NCBI RefSeq assembly: GCF_002101585.1
Contig: NZ_LQOT01000069.1
Location: forward strand, 124,001 to 188,000
Direction: 5' to 3'
Source: Mycolicibacter engbaekii
Lineage (GTDB): Bacteria; Actinomycetota; Actinomycetes; Mycobacteriales; Mycobacteriaceae
Length of the DNA: 64,000 nucleotides
In this document: one piece after another, positions 16,241 through 24,594 of the stretch
How the letters are laid out: each line of letters begins with the position of its first letter
Numbering within the stretch: the first letter of the stretch is position 1
Made by a program: the position numbers and the translations under genes
The notes under the pieces: model-generated
The model's database searches: none
The model's input: only the letters and a program-made list of their open reading frames with translations
Told to the model about the DNA's origin: nothing

Positions 16241-18004
16241 GTGGCCGCGCTCAAAGATGTCGACGTCGTCGTGGTCGGGGCCGGTCCGGTCGGCCTGACC
16301 CTGGCCAATATCCTTGGTCTGCAGGGGATCCGCACTCTGGTCATCGAGGACCGCGAGACGCTCATCGACTATCCCAGAGGGGTCGGGCTCGACGACGAGT
16401 CGCTGCGCACCTTCCAGGCGATCGGTCTGGTCGATGCTGTACTGCCGCACACCGTTCCGAACCAGATCCTGCGGTTCTACGACCGCCGCCGGCGGTTGCT
16501 GGCCGAAATGGCACCTGCCGACGCCGGCTTCGGCTGGCCCAAACGCAACGGTTTCGTGCAGCCGCTGGTCGACGCCGAACTGCTGCGCGGGCTGGAGCGG
16601 TTCGACCACGTCGAGGTGTGGTGGGGACGCCCGATGACCGGATGCGAGGAAAACCCCGGCGGTTCAGCAAGGCTCGACGCAGGAGAGGCGAAGCTGGGAC
16701 CGCCGCATGAATCCGACTCGGTCGCCGTGCACATCGGCGGGGCGGAGCCGCAGACGGTTTCTGCTCGCTACGTCGTCGGATGCGACGGGGGCCGCAGCGC
16801 CACCCGCCGGCTGATGGGAGTGTCCTTCGAGGGCACCACCTCCTCGACGCGCTGGCTGGTCGTCGACATCGCCAATGACCCCCTGGGGCATCCCAACAGT
16901 GAGGTCGGCGCCGACCCGGCGCGCCCCTATGCGTCGATCTCGATCGCCCACGGCATCCGCCGGTTCGAGTTCATGATCCACGCCCACGAGACCGACGAGC
17001 AGGCGCAGGACCCCGAATTCGTGGCGGCCATGCTGGCCCCGTTCCTGCCGCATCCGCACGACGTCGACGTGATCCGCCACCGGGTCTACACGCACCACTC
17101 TCGGATCGCCGGAGCCTTCCGCCGTGGCCGGCTGCTGTTGGCCGGCGACGCCGCCCACCTGATGCCGGTGTGGCAGGGCCAGGGCTACAACAGCGGGATC
17201 CGCGATGCGATGAACCTGGGCTGGAAGTTGGCCGCGGTGGTACGGGGCCAGGCTCGTCCCAGCCTGCTGGACAGCTACGACACCGAGCGGCGCAAGCACG
17301 CCCGCGCGATGATCGACCTCTCCACCATGGTGGGCAAAGTGATCTCCCCGACCAACCGGAAGGTGGCGGGACTGCGCGACGGGGTGATCCGCGCCGCGTC
17401 GGCGGTGCCGACACTCAAGCGCTACATCCTGGAGATGCGGTTCAAGCCGATGCCGCGTTACGAGCAGGGCGCGGTCGTCCATGACGAGCCGCGTCGCCCC
17501 GACTCGCCGGTGGGCACGCTGTTCATCCAGCCCAGAGTCGATACCCGAGACGGCGCAGACCTGCTGCTCGACGACGTGATCGGCGCCGGCTTCGCGGTGC
17601 TGGCCTGGAACAACAACCCCCGGGTGCTGCTCGGCGAGGAGGCGTTCGCCCGGTGGAAGGCGCTGGGGGCCGGCTTCGCCGCGTTGCGGCCTTTGACCCA
17701 GCTGCACTGGACGCCGCCCGGCCAGACCGACGACCCCGCGGTCACCATCGTGGGAGACCGGACCGGGCAGTTGAAGGCCTGGTTCGACCGCCACGAACAG
17801 TCGGTGCTGTTCCTGCGCCCGGACCGCTGCATCGCCGCGGCCTGTATCGCCCAGCGTGCACCGGAGGTCAGTGCGCGCCTCTTCGAGGCTTTGTCGCTCA
17901 CGCCGACGGCGCCCGGCCCGCAAGGGGGTGAACGCCCCGATGGCACTGAGTCTGTGCTGCATGTCCCACAGCCCACTGCTGAATCTGCCGGGACCACCCC
18001 CTGA
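16241..18004 (+). CDS. mhpA: MhpA-like FAD-dependent aromatic hydroxylase
   Basis: A 587-residue class A flavin monooxygenase. The N-terminal FAD site GAGPVGLTLANILG (about 10-23), the DG-type motif (YVVGCDGGRSATRRLMG) and GDAAHLMPVWQGQGYNSG are those of 3-(3-hydroxyphenyl)propionate hydroxylases, which add an ortho hydroxyl before ring cleavage. It starts at GTG 16241, one base after the hydrolase stop. It overlaps mhpB by 65 bases, an unusually long same-strand overlap. The real substrate may be another phenol carrying a side chain, since two KstD-like genes accompany it. Confidence 0.88.
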   Translation: MAALKDVDVVVVGAGPVGLTLANILGLQGIRTLVIEDRETLIDYPRGVGLDDESLRTFQAIGLVDAVLPHTVPNQILRFYDRRRRLLAEMAPADAGFGWPKRNGFVQPLVDAELLRGLERFDHVEVWWGRPMTGCEENPGGSARLDAGEAKLGPPHESDSVAVHIGGAEPQTVSARYVVGCDGGRSATRRLMGVSFEGTTSSTRWLVVDIANDPLGHPNSEVGADPARPYASISIAHGIRRFEFMIHAHETDEQAQDPEFVAAMLAPFLPHPHDVDVIRHRVYTHHSRIAGAFRRGRLLLAGDAAHLMPVWQGQGYNSGIRDAMNLGWKLAAVVRGQARPSLLDSYDTERRKHARAMIDLSTMVGKVISPTNRKVAGLRDGVIRAASAVPTLKRYILEMRFKPMPRYEQGAVVHDEPRRPDSPVGTLFIQPRVDTRDGADLLLDDVIGAGFAVLAWNNNPRVLLGEEAFARWKALGAGFAALRPLTQLHWTPPGQTDDPAVTIVGDRTGQLKAWFDRHEQSVLFLRPDRCIAAACIAQRAPEVSARLFEALSLTPTAPGPQGGERPDGTESVLHVPQPTAESAGTTP

Positions 18005-18890
18005 TGTGATGGCCGACGTCGAGTCAGCGATCGAGCAGGCCGCCGCCTTCGTCGCCGACTTCGACCCGCAGCTGACGGTGGTGTTCGCGCCGGACCACTA
18101 CAACGGCTTCTTCCTGCGCCTGATGCCGCCGTTCTGCATCGGCACCGCCGCCCAGGGCATCGGCGACTACGGGACCCACCTCGGGGCGCTCGACGTTCCC
18201 GCCGACCTCGCCGCGGACTGTGCGGCGGCGGTACTGGAACAGGGTGTGGATCTGGCGGTCTCGGCATCGATGGATGTCGACCATGGCGTCGTGCAACCGC
18301 TGGAGCGCCTGTTCGGCGACGCGACGGCATGCCCGGTCATCCCGATCTTCATCAACGCCGTAGCCGCCCCGCTGGGACCGCTGCACCGGGCCCGGGAACT
18401 GGGGGCTGCGGTCGGGCGATACCTGGCAAGCCTGGACCTGCGGATCCTGGTGGTGGGTTCCGGTGGGCTGTCGCACGATCCGCCCATCCCCACCCTTGCC
18501 ACTGCGCCGCCCGGCACCCGCGACCGGATCCTGCACGGCACCGCCATGACCGCCGAACAGCGTCAAAGCCGACAGGACACGGTGATCGCGGCGGCCCGTG
18601 ACTTCGCGGCCGGCACGGGGGCTCTGGCGCCACTGAACCCGGAGTTCGACGAGCGGTTCCTGGCGATCGTCGACGCCGGAGCGCTCGAGGAACTAGACGT
18701 CTGGTCCAACTCTTTCATCACCGAGGCCGGCGGCGGGTCCGCGCACGAGATCCGCAGCTGGGTCGCGGCTTTCGGGGCGCTCGCCGCCCAGGGCGGCTAC
18801 CGGACGGCCCACCGCTACTACCGGGCCGCCCCAGACCTGATCGCCGGTTTCGCCGTCCGCACCGCCCAACCCACGGAGGTGATCCGGTGA
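17940..18890 (+). CDS. mhpB: MhpB-like extradiol ring-cleavage dioxygenase
   Basis: A 316-residue type II (LigB-type) extradiol dioxygenase, which uses Fe(II) to open a catechol ring at the meta position. His115 in SMDVDHGVVQP and His179 in GGLSHDP fall at the same numbers as the catalytic histidines of E. coli MhpB, and length and N terminus (CCMSHSPLLNLPG) agree. ATG 17940 lies inside the end of mhpA and follows AAGGGGG. The next gene overlaps its stop as GTGA. With the hydrolase and hydroxylase it forms a complete hydroxylation, cleavage and C-C hydrolysis set. Confidence 0.9.
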   Translation: MALSLCCMSHSPLLNLPGPPPDVMADVESAIEQAAAFVADFDPQLTVVFAPDHYNGFFLRLMPPFCIGTAAQGIGDYGTHLGALDVPADLAADCAAAVLEQGVDLAVSASMDVDHGVVQPLERLFGDATACPVIPIFINAVAAPLGPLHRARELGAAVGRYLASLDLRILVVGSGGLSHDPPIPTLATAPPGTRDRILHGTAMTAEQRQSRQDTVIAAARDFAAGTGALAPLNPEFDERFLAIVDAGALEELDVWSNSFITEAGGGSAHEIRSWVAAFGALAAQGGYRTAHRYYRAAPDLIAGFAVRTAQPTEVIR

Positions 18891-20626
18891 CCGACCAGGT
18901 CGTCGATGTGCTGGTCGTCGGTTCCGGCGGCGGCGGCATGACCGCTGCCTTGACCGCGGACGCCCACGGCCTGGACACCCTGGTCGTGGAGAAGGCGCAC
19001 TACTTCGGCGGGTCCACTGCGCTGTCCGGCGGCGGCATCTGGGTGCCGGGGGCGCCGGCGCAGCGTCGGGAGGGCTATGCGCCCGACCCCGACGACGTGC
19101 TGACCTATCTGCGCGCGATCACCGACGGGCTGGTGAGCGAGGAACGGCTGCGGCAATACGTCGACAGCGCCCCGCGGATGATGGAGTTCCTGGAGCAGTC
19201 CAGCCCCTGGTTCGAGTTCGTCTGGAAGCCCGGCTACGCCGACTACTATCCGGAGCTTCCCGGTGGGTCGGCGTTGGGCAGCACCATCAACGTGCCCGCC
19301 ATCGACCTGCGCAAGCTCGGTGACGAGGAACAGAACCTCCTCGCCCCGCTGGCGCTGGCGCCGCGGGGGATCTGGTTGGGGCCCAAAGATCTTCGGCTCT
19401 TCTACCAGGTCCGGCAATCGTGGCGGGGCAAAGCGGTCCTGATCAAGCTGCTGTGGCGGATGTTCCGCGCCCGGGTGTTCGGCGACCGGATGGCCGCCAT
19501 CGGCCAATCGCTGGCCGCCCGGCTCCGGCTCGCCATGGTCGAGCGCGACATACCGCTGCTGCTCGACACACCGATGACCGAGCTCATCACCGACGACTCC
19601 GGCGCGGTGATCGGTGCGGTGGTGGCGCGCGACGGGCGCACGCAGCGCATCATCGCGCGCCGCGGGGTGATCCTGGCCAGCGGCGGCTTCGACCACGACC
19701 TGGCCTGGCGCAAGCAGCATCAGCCCGTGCTGGAACACGACTGGAGCTTCGGCAACCCGCTGGCCACCGGTGACGGCATCCGGGCCGGGATGCGCGTCGG
19801 TGCGGCCACCGAGCTGCTCGATGAGGCCTGGTGGTTCCCGGCGTTGTGCTGGCCGGACGGGCGCCTGCAGTTCATGCTCAACGAACGCATGATGCCGTCG
19901 CAGTTCATCGTCAACGGAGACGGCGAACGGTTCATCAACGAAGCTGCGCCCTACATGGACTTTGCGCACGCCATGATCGCCGGGCAGAACTCCGGTGTCA
20001 CCCACATCCCGTGCTGGTTGATCACCGACCAGCGCTCCTTTCACCGCTATGTCGTGGCCGGGCACCTTCCGATCCCGAAGATTCCCGGCGCGCCGGTGCC
20101 GACCGGGCGCCGGATGCCCCAGGCCTGGCTGGATTCCGGGGTGGTCAAGACCGCCGGCACCTTCGAGGAGCTGGCCGGCGAGATCGGGGTACCGCCGGAA
20201 CGGTTGCGCAGCACCGCAAACCGGTTCGACGAACTCGCGCGCTCCGGTCACGACGACGACTTCAACCGCGGCGACAGCGCCTACGACAACTATTACGGCG
20301 ATCCGACACTGCCCAATCCCAACCTGCACCCGCTGGGCGGGCCGCCCTACTACGCGTTCCGGATCATCCTCGGCGATCTGGGCACCTCCGGCGGCCTGGC
20401 CACCGACGAGCATGCCCGGGTGCTGCGCACCGACGGCTCGGTGATCGGCGGCCTGTACGCGGTGGGCAACGCCGCTGCTCCGGTGATGGGGCGCAGCTAC
20501 GCCGGCGCCGGAGCGACCATCGGCCCGGCGATGACCTTCGGCTATGTGGCAGCCCAGCACCTTTGCACCCGAGAACGATCCGCCGAATCACAGACACCCC
20601 AACAACCGCCCAGGAGGAAACCGTGA
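18887..20626 (+). CDS. KstD-like FAD-dependent dehydrogenase (second copy)
   Basis: A 579-residue flavoprotein with the FAD motif GSGGGGM near residue 12, GGSTALSGGGIWVPG, and the C-terminal GRSYAGAGATIGPAMTFGY. The Tyr-x-Gly-x-Gly element matches that of 3-ketosteroid dehydrogenases. It starts with GTG overlapping the mhpB stop. It is only distantly like the minus-strand flavoprotein at 12911-14527, so the two likely act on different intermediates. Its place inside an extradiol operon suggests that rings are desaturated to the aromatic level before cleavage; this is inference. Confidence 0.85.
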   Translation: MTDQVVDVLVVGSGGGGMTAALTADAHGLDTLVVEKAHYFGGSTALSGGGIWVPGAPAQRREGYAPDPDDVLTYLRAITDGLVSEERLRQYVDSAPRMMEFLEQSSPWFEFVWKPGYADYYPELPGGSALGSTINVPAIDLRKLGDEEQNLLAPLALAPRGIWLGPKDLRLFYQVRQSWRGKAVLIKLLWRMFRARVFGDRMAAIGQSLAARLRLAMVERDIPLLLDTPMTELITDDSGAVIGAVVARDGRTQRIIARRGVILASGGFDHDLAWRKQHQPVLEHDWSFGNPLATGDGIRAGMRVGAATELLDEAWWFPALCWPDGRLQFMLNERMMPSQFIVNGDGERFINEAAPYMDFAHAMIAGQNSGVTHIPCWLITDQRSFHRYVVAGHLPIPKIPGAPVPTGRRMPQAWLDSGVVKTAGTFEELAGEIGVPPERLRSTANRFDELARSGHDDDFNRGDSAYDNYYGDPTLPNPNLHPLGGPPYYAFRIILGDLGTSGGLATDEHARVLRTDGSVIGGLYAVGNAAAPVMGRSYAGAGATIGPAMTFGYVAAQHLCTRERSAESQTPQQPPRRKP

Positions 20627-21936
20627 AGATTTCGCTCTTCTACGAATTCGCGCTGCCGCGCCCGTGGTCCGACGACGACGAACACCTGCTGTTCCGCGAC
20701 GGCCTCGATGAGGTGGAGGCGGCAGACAAAGCCGGTTTCTCGACCGTGTGGCTCACCGAGCACCACTTCCTGGAGGAGTACTGCCACGCCACCGCGCCGG
20801 AGATGTTCCTGGCTGCGGCCAGCCAGCGGACCAAGGACATCCGGCTCGGCTTCGGGATCATGCACCTGCCCCCGGTGGTCAACCACCCGGCCCGGGTGGC
20901 CGAGCGGGTTGCCACCCTGGACCTGCTGTCGGGCGGCCGGGTGGAGTTCGGGACCGGGGAGGGATCATCGATCGCCGAGCTCGGCGGCTTCGGCATCGAC
21001 CCGGCCGACAAGCGCGCCCAGTGGGAAGAAGCCCTCGAGGTCTCGATCCGCTGTATGACCGAAGAGCCGTTCACCGGATTCGAGGGCCAGCACGTGCAGA
21101 TGCCGGCCCGCAACGTCATTCCCAAGCCGCTGCAGAAACCGCACCCGCCGGTCTGGGTGGCGTGCACCCGGCCTGCCTCAGTCCAGATGGCAGCGCAGAA
21201 GTGCATCGGTGCACTGAGTTTCGCCTATACCGGCCCCGGTCCGCTGGCCGAGCGGGTCAACGGGTACTACAAGGAACTCGAGGAGAACGGCGTCCCGGTG
21301 ACGCCCCAGGTGAATCCCAACATTCTGGCCATCGGCGGCGACCTGTCCATGATGGTGGCTCCCACCGACGAGCAGGCGATCGCCCGTCTGGGGGTGGGCG
21401 GTGGATTCTTCTCGTTCGGGATCATGCACTACTACATGACCGGCGAGCACACGCCGGGCCGGACCGGGGTGTGGCAACGCTATCTCGAAGAGGTGGACAA
21501 GGATCCGACGCTGGCCTACGGCCCGGGCCGCGGGGCGATCGGCAGCCCCGCGACGGCACGGGAATTCCTGCGCGGCTACGAGGAGAGCGGGGTCGACGAA
21601 CTCATCCTGCTGCTCAATCCGCGCAGCCATGAGGCCACCATGGAGGCCATCGAGCTGATGGGCACCCAGGTGCTGCCGGAGTTCATCGAGCGCGACGAGA
21701 AGGCCGTCGCCGAGAAGGCCAAGAGGCTGGAACCGGTTCTGGAGAAGCTCGAGGCCCGCCGGCCGAAGCCCACCGCGCCGGTCTTCGACGAGTCCTACTC
21801 GTTCGGCGGACTGCCGACCGGTCGGGGCGGCACGTTCACCGCCACCGAGATCCCCGAGGCGATGGCCGAGATGAACGAGGGCCGGGTGCAGGCCGCTCAA
21901 CTGGCCAAGCAAGAACGGGAACGCGGCGGACAGTGA
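20623..21936 (+). CDS. LLM-class flavin-dependent oxidoreductase
   Basis: A 437-residue luciferase-like monooxygenase family protein. The N terminus is ISLFYEFALPRPW, followed by STVWLTEHHF and GRVEFGTGEGSS, typical of bacterial luciferase-like TIM barrels that use FMN or F420. It is longer than most family members, with a Lys/Glu-rich C-terminal tail (about 365-437). CAGGAGG at 20611-20617 precedes the GTG, which overlaps the previous stop. It could be an oxygenase for a cyclic ketone or similar intermediate. Cofactor choice cannot be read with confidence. Confidence 0.85.
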   Translation: MKISLFYEFALPRPWSDDDEHLLFRDGLDEVEAADKAGFSTVWLTEHHFLEEYCHATAPEMFLAAASQRTKDIRLGFGIMHLPPVVNHPARVAERVATLDLLSGGRVEFGTGEGSSIAELGGFGIDPADKRAQWEEALEVSIRCMTEEPFTGFEGQHVQMPARNVIPKPLQKPHPPVWVACTRPASVQMAAQKCIGALSFAYTGPGPLAERVNGYYKELEENGVPVTPQVNPNILAIGGDLSMMVAPTDEQAIARLGVGGGFFSFGIMHYYMTGEHTPGRTGVWQRYLEEVDKDPTLAYGPGRGAIGSPATAREFLRGYEESGVDELILLLNPRSHEATMEAIELMGTQVLPEFIERDEKAVAEKAKRLEPVLEKLEARRPKPTAPVFDESYSFGGLPTGRGGTFTATEIPEAMAEMNEGRVQAAQLAKQERERGGQ

Positions 21937-22772
21937 GCGCCGCAGCGTCCGAGCTGTGGCGCTACGACGGTCGACGAGTCGTGGTCACCGGCTGCGCGTC
22001 GGGAATCGGCGCGGCACTGGTGGCGCAGCTCGGCGAACTCGGGGCGCACGTCACCGGCCTGGACCGGATCGAGACCGTGGCGGGCGTCGACGAGTTCCAT
22101 CCGATCGACCTGGTTGATCCCGAATCCATCGATCGCGCCGCCACCGCGATCAGGGCGGCCGGGCCGGTCGACGCGTTGTTCAACGTCGCCGGGGTGTCCT
22201 CGGGCATCGGGGACCCGCAGCGGGTGGTCACGATCAACTTCCTGGGCCTGCGCCAGCTCGCCGAAGGGCTCCTGCCGGCGATGCCGCCGGGATCGGCCAT
22301 CGCCAATGTGTCCTCGCTGGCCGCGGCGGCCTACCGCGAGAACGCGCAGACCACAGTCGGCCTGGTGAACTCCCAGGGCATGGCCGGCGGATTACAGTGG
22401 TGCCGTGCCCATCCCGCCGCGCTCGCCGACGGCGGCTACCGATTGTCCAAAGAGGCGATCATCCTCTACGGCATGCTCAACGCCGAAGCGCTGGCGCACC
22501 GGGGGATCCGGATCAACTGCACCGCGCCCGGCGTCACCGAAACGCCGATCCTCGATCAGTTGCGCAGCAGCTACGGACAGGGCTTCCTCGACGACATTCC
22601 CAAGCCGCTGGGGCGGGTCGCCGGCGCGGACGAACAGGCTGCACCACTGGTGTTCCTGAACAGTGCGGCAGCCGGATACATCACCGGCCAGGTGCTCTGG
22701 GTCGATGGCGGCAACATCAGCAGCCGGGCCGCCGCTGCGCTGGCGAAGGGGACGGTGTCATGGCCGGGTTGA
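21933..22772 (+). CDS. Short-chain dehydrogenase/reductase
   Basis: A 279-residue SDR with the nucleotide site TGCASGIG (about 19-26), a variant NVAG motif in place of NNAG, catalytic Ser in NVSSLAA, and YRLSK as the Tyr-Lys pair. The insertion between Ser and Tyr (about 35 residues) is longer than in classical SDRs and recalls 3-alpha-hydroxysteroid dehydrogenase types. GTG overlaps the LLM stop. It probably oxidises or reduces a hydroxyl on the ring or side chain being degraded. Confidence 0.87.
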   Translation: MSAAASELWRYDGRRVVVTGCASGIGAALVAQLGELGAHVTGLDRIETVAGVDEFHPIDLVDPESIDRAATAIRAAGPVDALFNVAGVSSGIGDPQRVVTINFLGLRQLAEGLLPAMPPGSAIANVSSLAAAAYRENAQTTVGLVNSQGMAGGLQWCRAHPAALADGGYRLSKEAIILYGMLNAEALAHRGIRINCTAPGVTETPILDQLRSSYGQGFLDDIPKPLGRVAGADEQAAPLVFLNSAAAGYITGQVLWVDGGNISSRAAAALAKGTVSWPG

Positions 22773-23749
22773 CCGAGTTCCGGCGGGTGGCGCAGAGCGT
22801 CCGCAACTGGGGTCGCTGGGGCGACGACGATGAGCTGGGTACCCTCAACCTCATCACGCCGGGCAAGATCGCCGCGGCCGCGGGCCTGGCCAAGCACGGC
22901 AAGGTGTTTCCGCTCGGGGTGGAGTTCGGATCGTCCGGTCCACAGGGGGCGTTCCAGTTCCGGCACAACCCGATTCATGTGATGACCGTCGACGGCGGCG
23001 ATGTCAGCACGCTGGCCGACTACGGCCCGCAGTGGCGCCAAAACCTGGTGGCCCAGCAGCTCAGCGAGTACTTCACCGACAACCCGTTCCGCTTCAACGA
23101 CGACATGATCGTGATGCCGCTGCAAGCCGCCAGCCAGTGGGATGCGCTGTCGCACGTCTACTACGACGATCAGCTCTACAACGGATTCCCGGCGGCTTCG
23201 GTGACCAGCCTCGGCGCCTACCACTGCGGCATCGACAAAGTCGACGGCAAAGGGATCGTCTCGCGCGGCGTGCTGCTGGATGTGGTCGCCCACCGCGGCG
23301 CCGACACCTTCCTGCCCCTGGGCGCCCCGATCACCCCCGACGAACTCGACGAGGTTGCCCGAGCCCAACAGGTCACCGTCGAACCCGGCGACATCGTGCT
23401 GATCAGAACCGGGTGGTGGGAAAGGTTCCGCACCACCGGCGACGGCGCCGAGCCCGGTGCCGGACTGGATTGGCGATGCGCCTGCTGGCTGCACGAACAC
23501 GACGTCGCGGCGGTGGCCGCCGACAACGTGATGGTCGAGGATCCAGTCTCCGGTGTCGAGGGAACCTATCTGCCGATGCACATGCTGTGCCTGCGCGACA
23601 TGGGGTTGATGCTCGGGGAGTACTGGGATCTCGGCGCGCTCGCCGCGGACTGTGCCGCCGACGGCCGCTACGAATTCCAGCTGGTGGCACCCCCGTTGCG
23701 GGTGACCGGCGGAGTCGGCTCGCCGGTGAACCCGATCGCGATCAAGTAG
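22760..23749 (+). CDS. Cyclase-family (kynurenine formamidase-like) hydrolase
   Basis: A 329-residue protein of the cyclase/formamidase superfamily of metal-dependent hydrolases. The segment SQWDALSHVYYDDQLYNG corresponds to the metal-binding HxGTHxDxPxH region, with Gln/Trp replacing the first histidine, as in many actinobacterial members. It starts at ATG 22760, overlapping the SDR end by 13 bases. In this operon it might hydrolyse a lactone or amide, or a ring ketone, but the reaction is not established. Confidence 0.8.
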   Translation: MAGLTEFRRVAQSVRNWGRWGDDDELGTLNLITPGKIAAAAGLAKHGKVFPLGVEFGSSGPQGAFQFRHNPIHVMTVDGGDVSTLADYGPQWRQNLVAQQLSEYFTDNPFRFNDDMIVMPLQAASQWDALSHVYYDDQLYNGFPAASVTSLGAYHCGIDKVDGKGIVSRGVLLDVVAHRGADTFLPLGAPITPDELDEVARAQQVTVEPGDIVLIRTGWWERFRTTGDGAEPGAGLDWRCACWLHEHDVAAVAADNVMVEDPVSGVEGTYLPMHMLCLRDMGLMLGEYWDLGALAADCAADGRYEFQLVAPPLRVTGGVGSPVNPIAIK

Positions 23750-23768
23750 CCCCGTCGGAGGAGTCCCT

Positions 23769-24593
23769 GTGTTGGTGTCCCGCAAGACCGTCATGGTGGA
23801 CGGCCTGCACACGTCCTACCTGGAGGCGGGGGACCCGGCTGCCCCCGCGGTGGTCCTGTTGCACGGCGGCGAGTTCGGTGCGTCTGCCGAGATCGGATGG
23901 GAGCGCACCATTCCCGCACTCGCCGAACGGCATCGGGTGCTCGCGCCGGATCTCCTCGGGTTCGGGGAGTCGGCCAAAGTCATCGACTTCAACGACGGGC
24001 GCGGTATGCGGATTCGTCACGTGGCACGATTCTGCGCGGAACTGGGCGTGCAGTCAGCTGATTTCGTGGGCAACTCGATGGGCGCCATCATGCTTCTGGT
24101 CGACGCCACGTCGGAGGCAGCGGTGCTGCCGGTGCGCCGGCTGGTCGCCATCTGCGGCGGCGGTGAGATCCAGCAGAACGAGCACATGGCCGCGCTCTAC
24201 GACTACGACGCGACGGTGCCCGCGATGCGCCGGATCGTGGCAGCGCTGTTCAGCGACCCGGCCTATCCCGCCGACGACGACTACGTGGGACGCCGCTACG
24301 CCTCGAGTACCGCACCCGGTGCCTGGGAGGCCGTGGCGGCGGCGCGATTCCGCCGCCCCGGAGCGCAGCCCCCGCCGCCGGCATCGAGTAGCCGCCCCTA
24401 CGAACGGATCTCGGCGCCCACGCTGGTGATCGAAGGGGCGTGCGACAAGCTGCTGCCGCCGGGCTGGGCTGCAAAGATCGCGGATCAGATTCCCGACGGT
24501 CGCGCGGCCGTCGTGGACGCCGCCGGCCACTGCCCGCAGATCGAACAGGGCGAGCAGGTCAACGGCCTGGTGCTGGACTTCCTTGCGGGTTGA
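23769..24593 (+). CDS. Alpha/beta hydrolase
   Basis: A 274-residue alpha/beta hydrolase. It has LLHGGEFGAS as the oxyanion segment, the nucleophile elbow VGNSMGA, and a late His in AAGHCPQIEQ. The GTG follows GGAGGAG at 23757-23763. It is the last gene of the plus-strand operon and ends 1 base before the left copy of a 12-bp repeat bounding the 13E12 element, so anything that once followed it may have been displaced. It is another candidate C-C or ester hydrolase for the ring-degradation pathway. Confidence 0.82.
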   Translation: MLVSRKTVMVDGLHTSYLEAGDPAAPAVVLLHGGEFGASAEIGWERTIPALAERHRVLAPDLLGFGESAKVIDFNDGRGMRIRHVARFCAELGVQSADFVGNSMGAIMLLVDATSEAAVLPVRRLVAICGGGEIQQNEHMAALYDYDATVPAMRRIVAALFSDPAYPADDDYVGRRYASSTAPGAWEAVAAARFRRPGAQPPPPASSSRPYERISAPTLVIEGACDKLLPPGWAAKIADQIPDGRAAVVDAAGHCPQIEQGEQVNGLVLDFLAG

Positions 24594-24594
24594 T

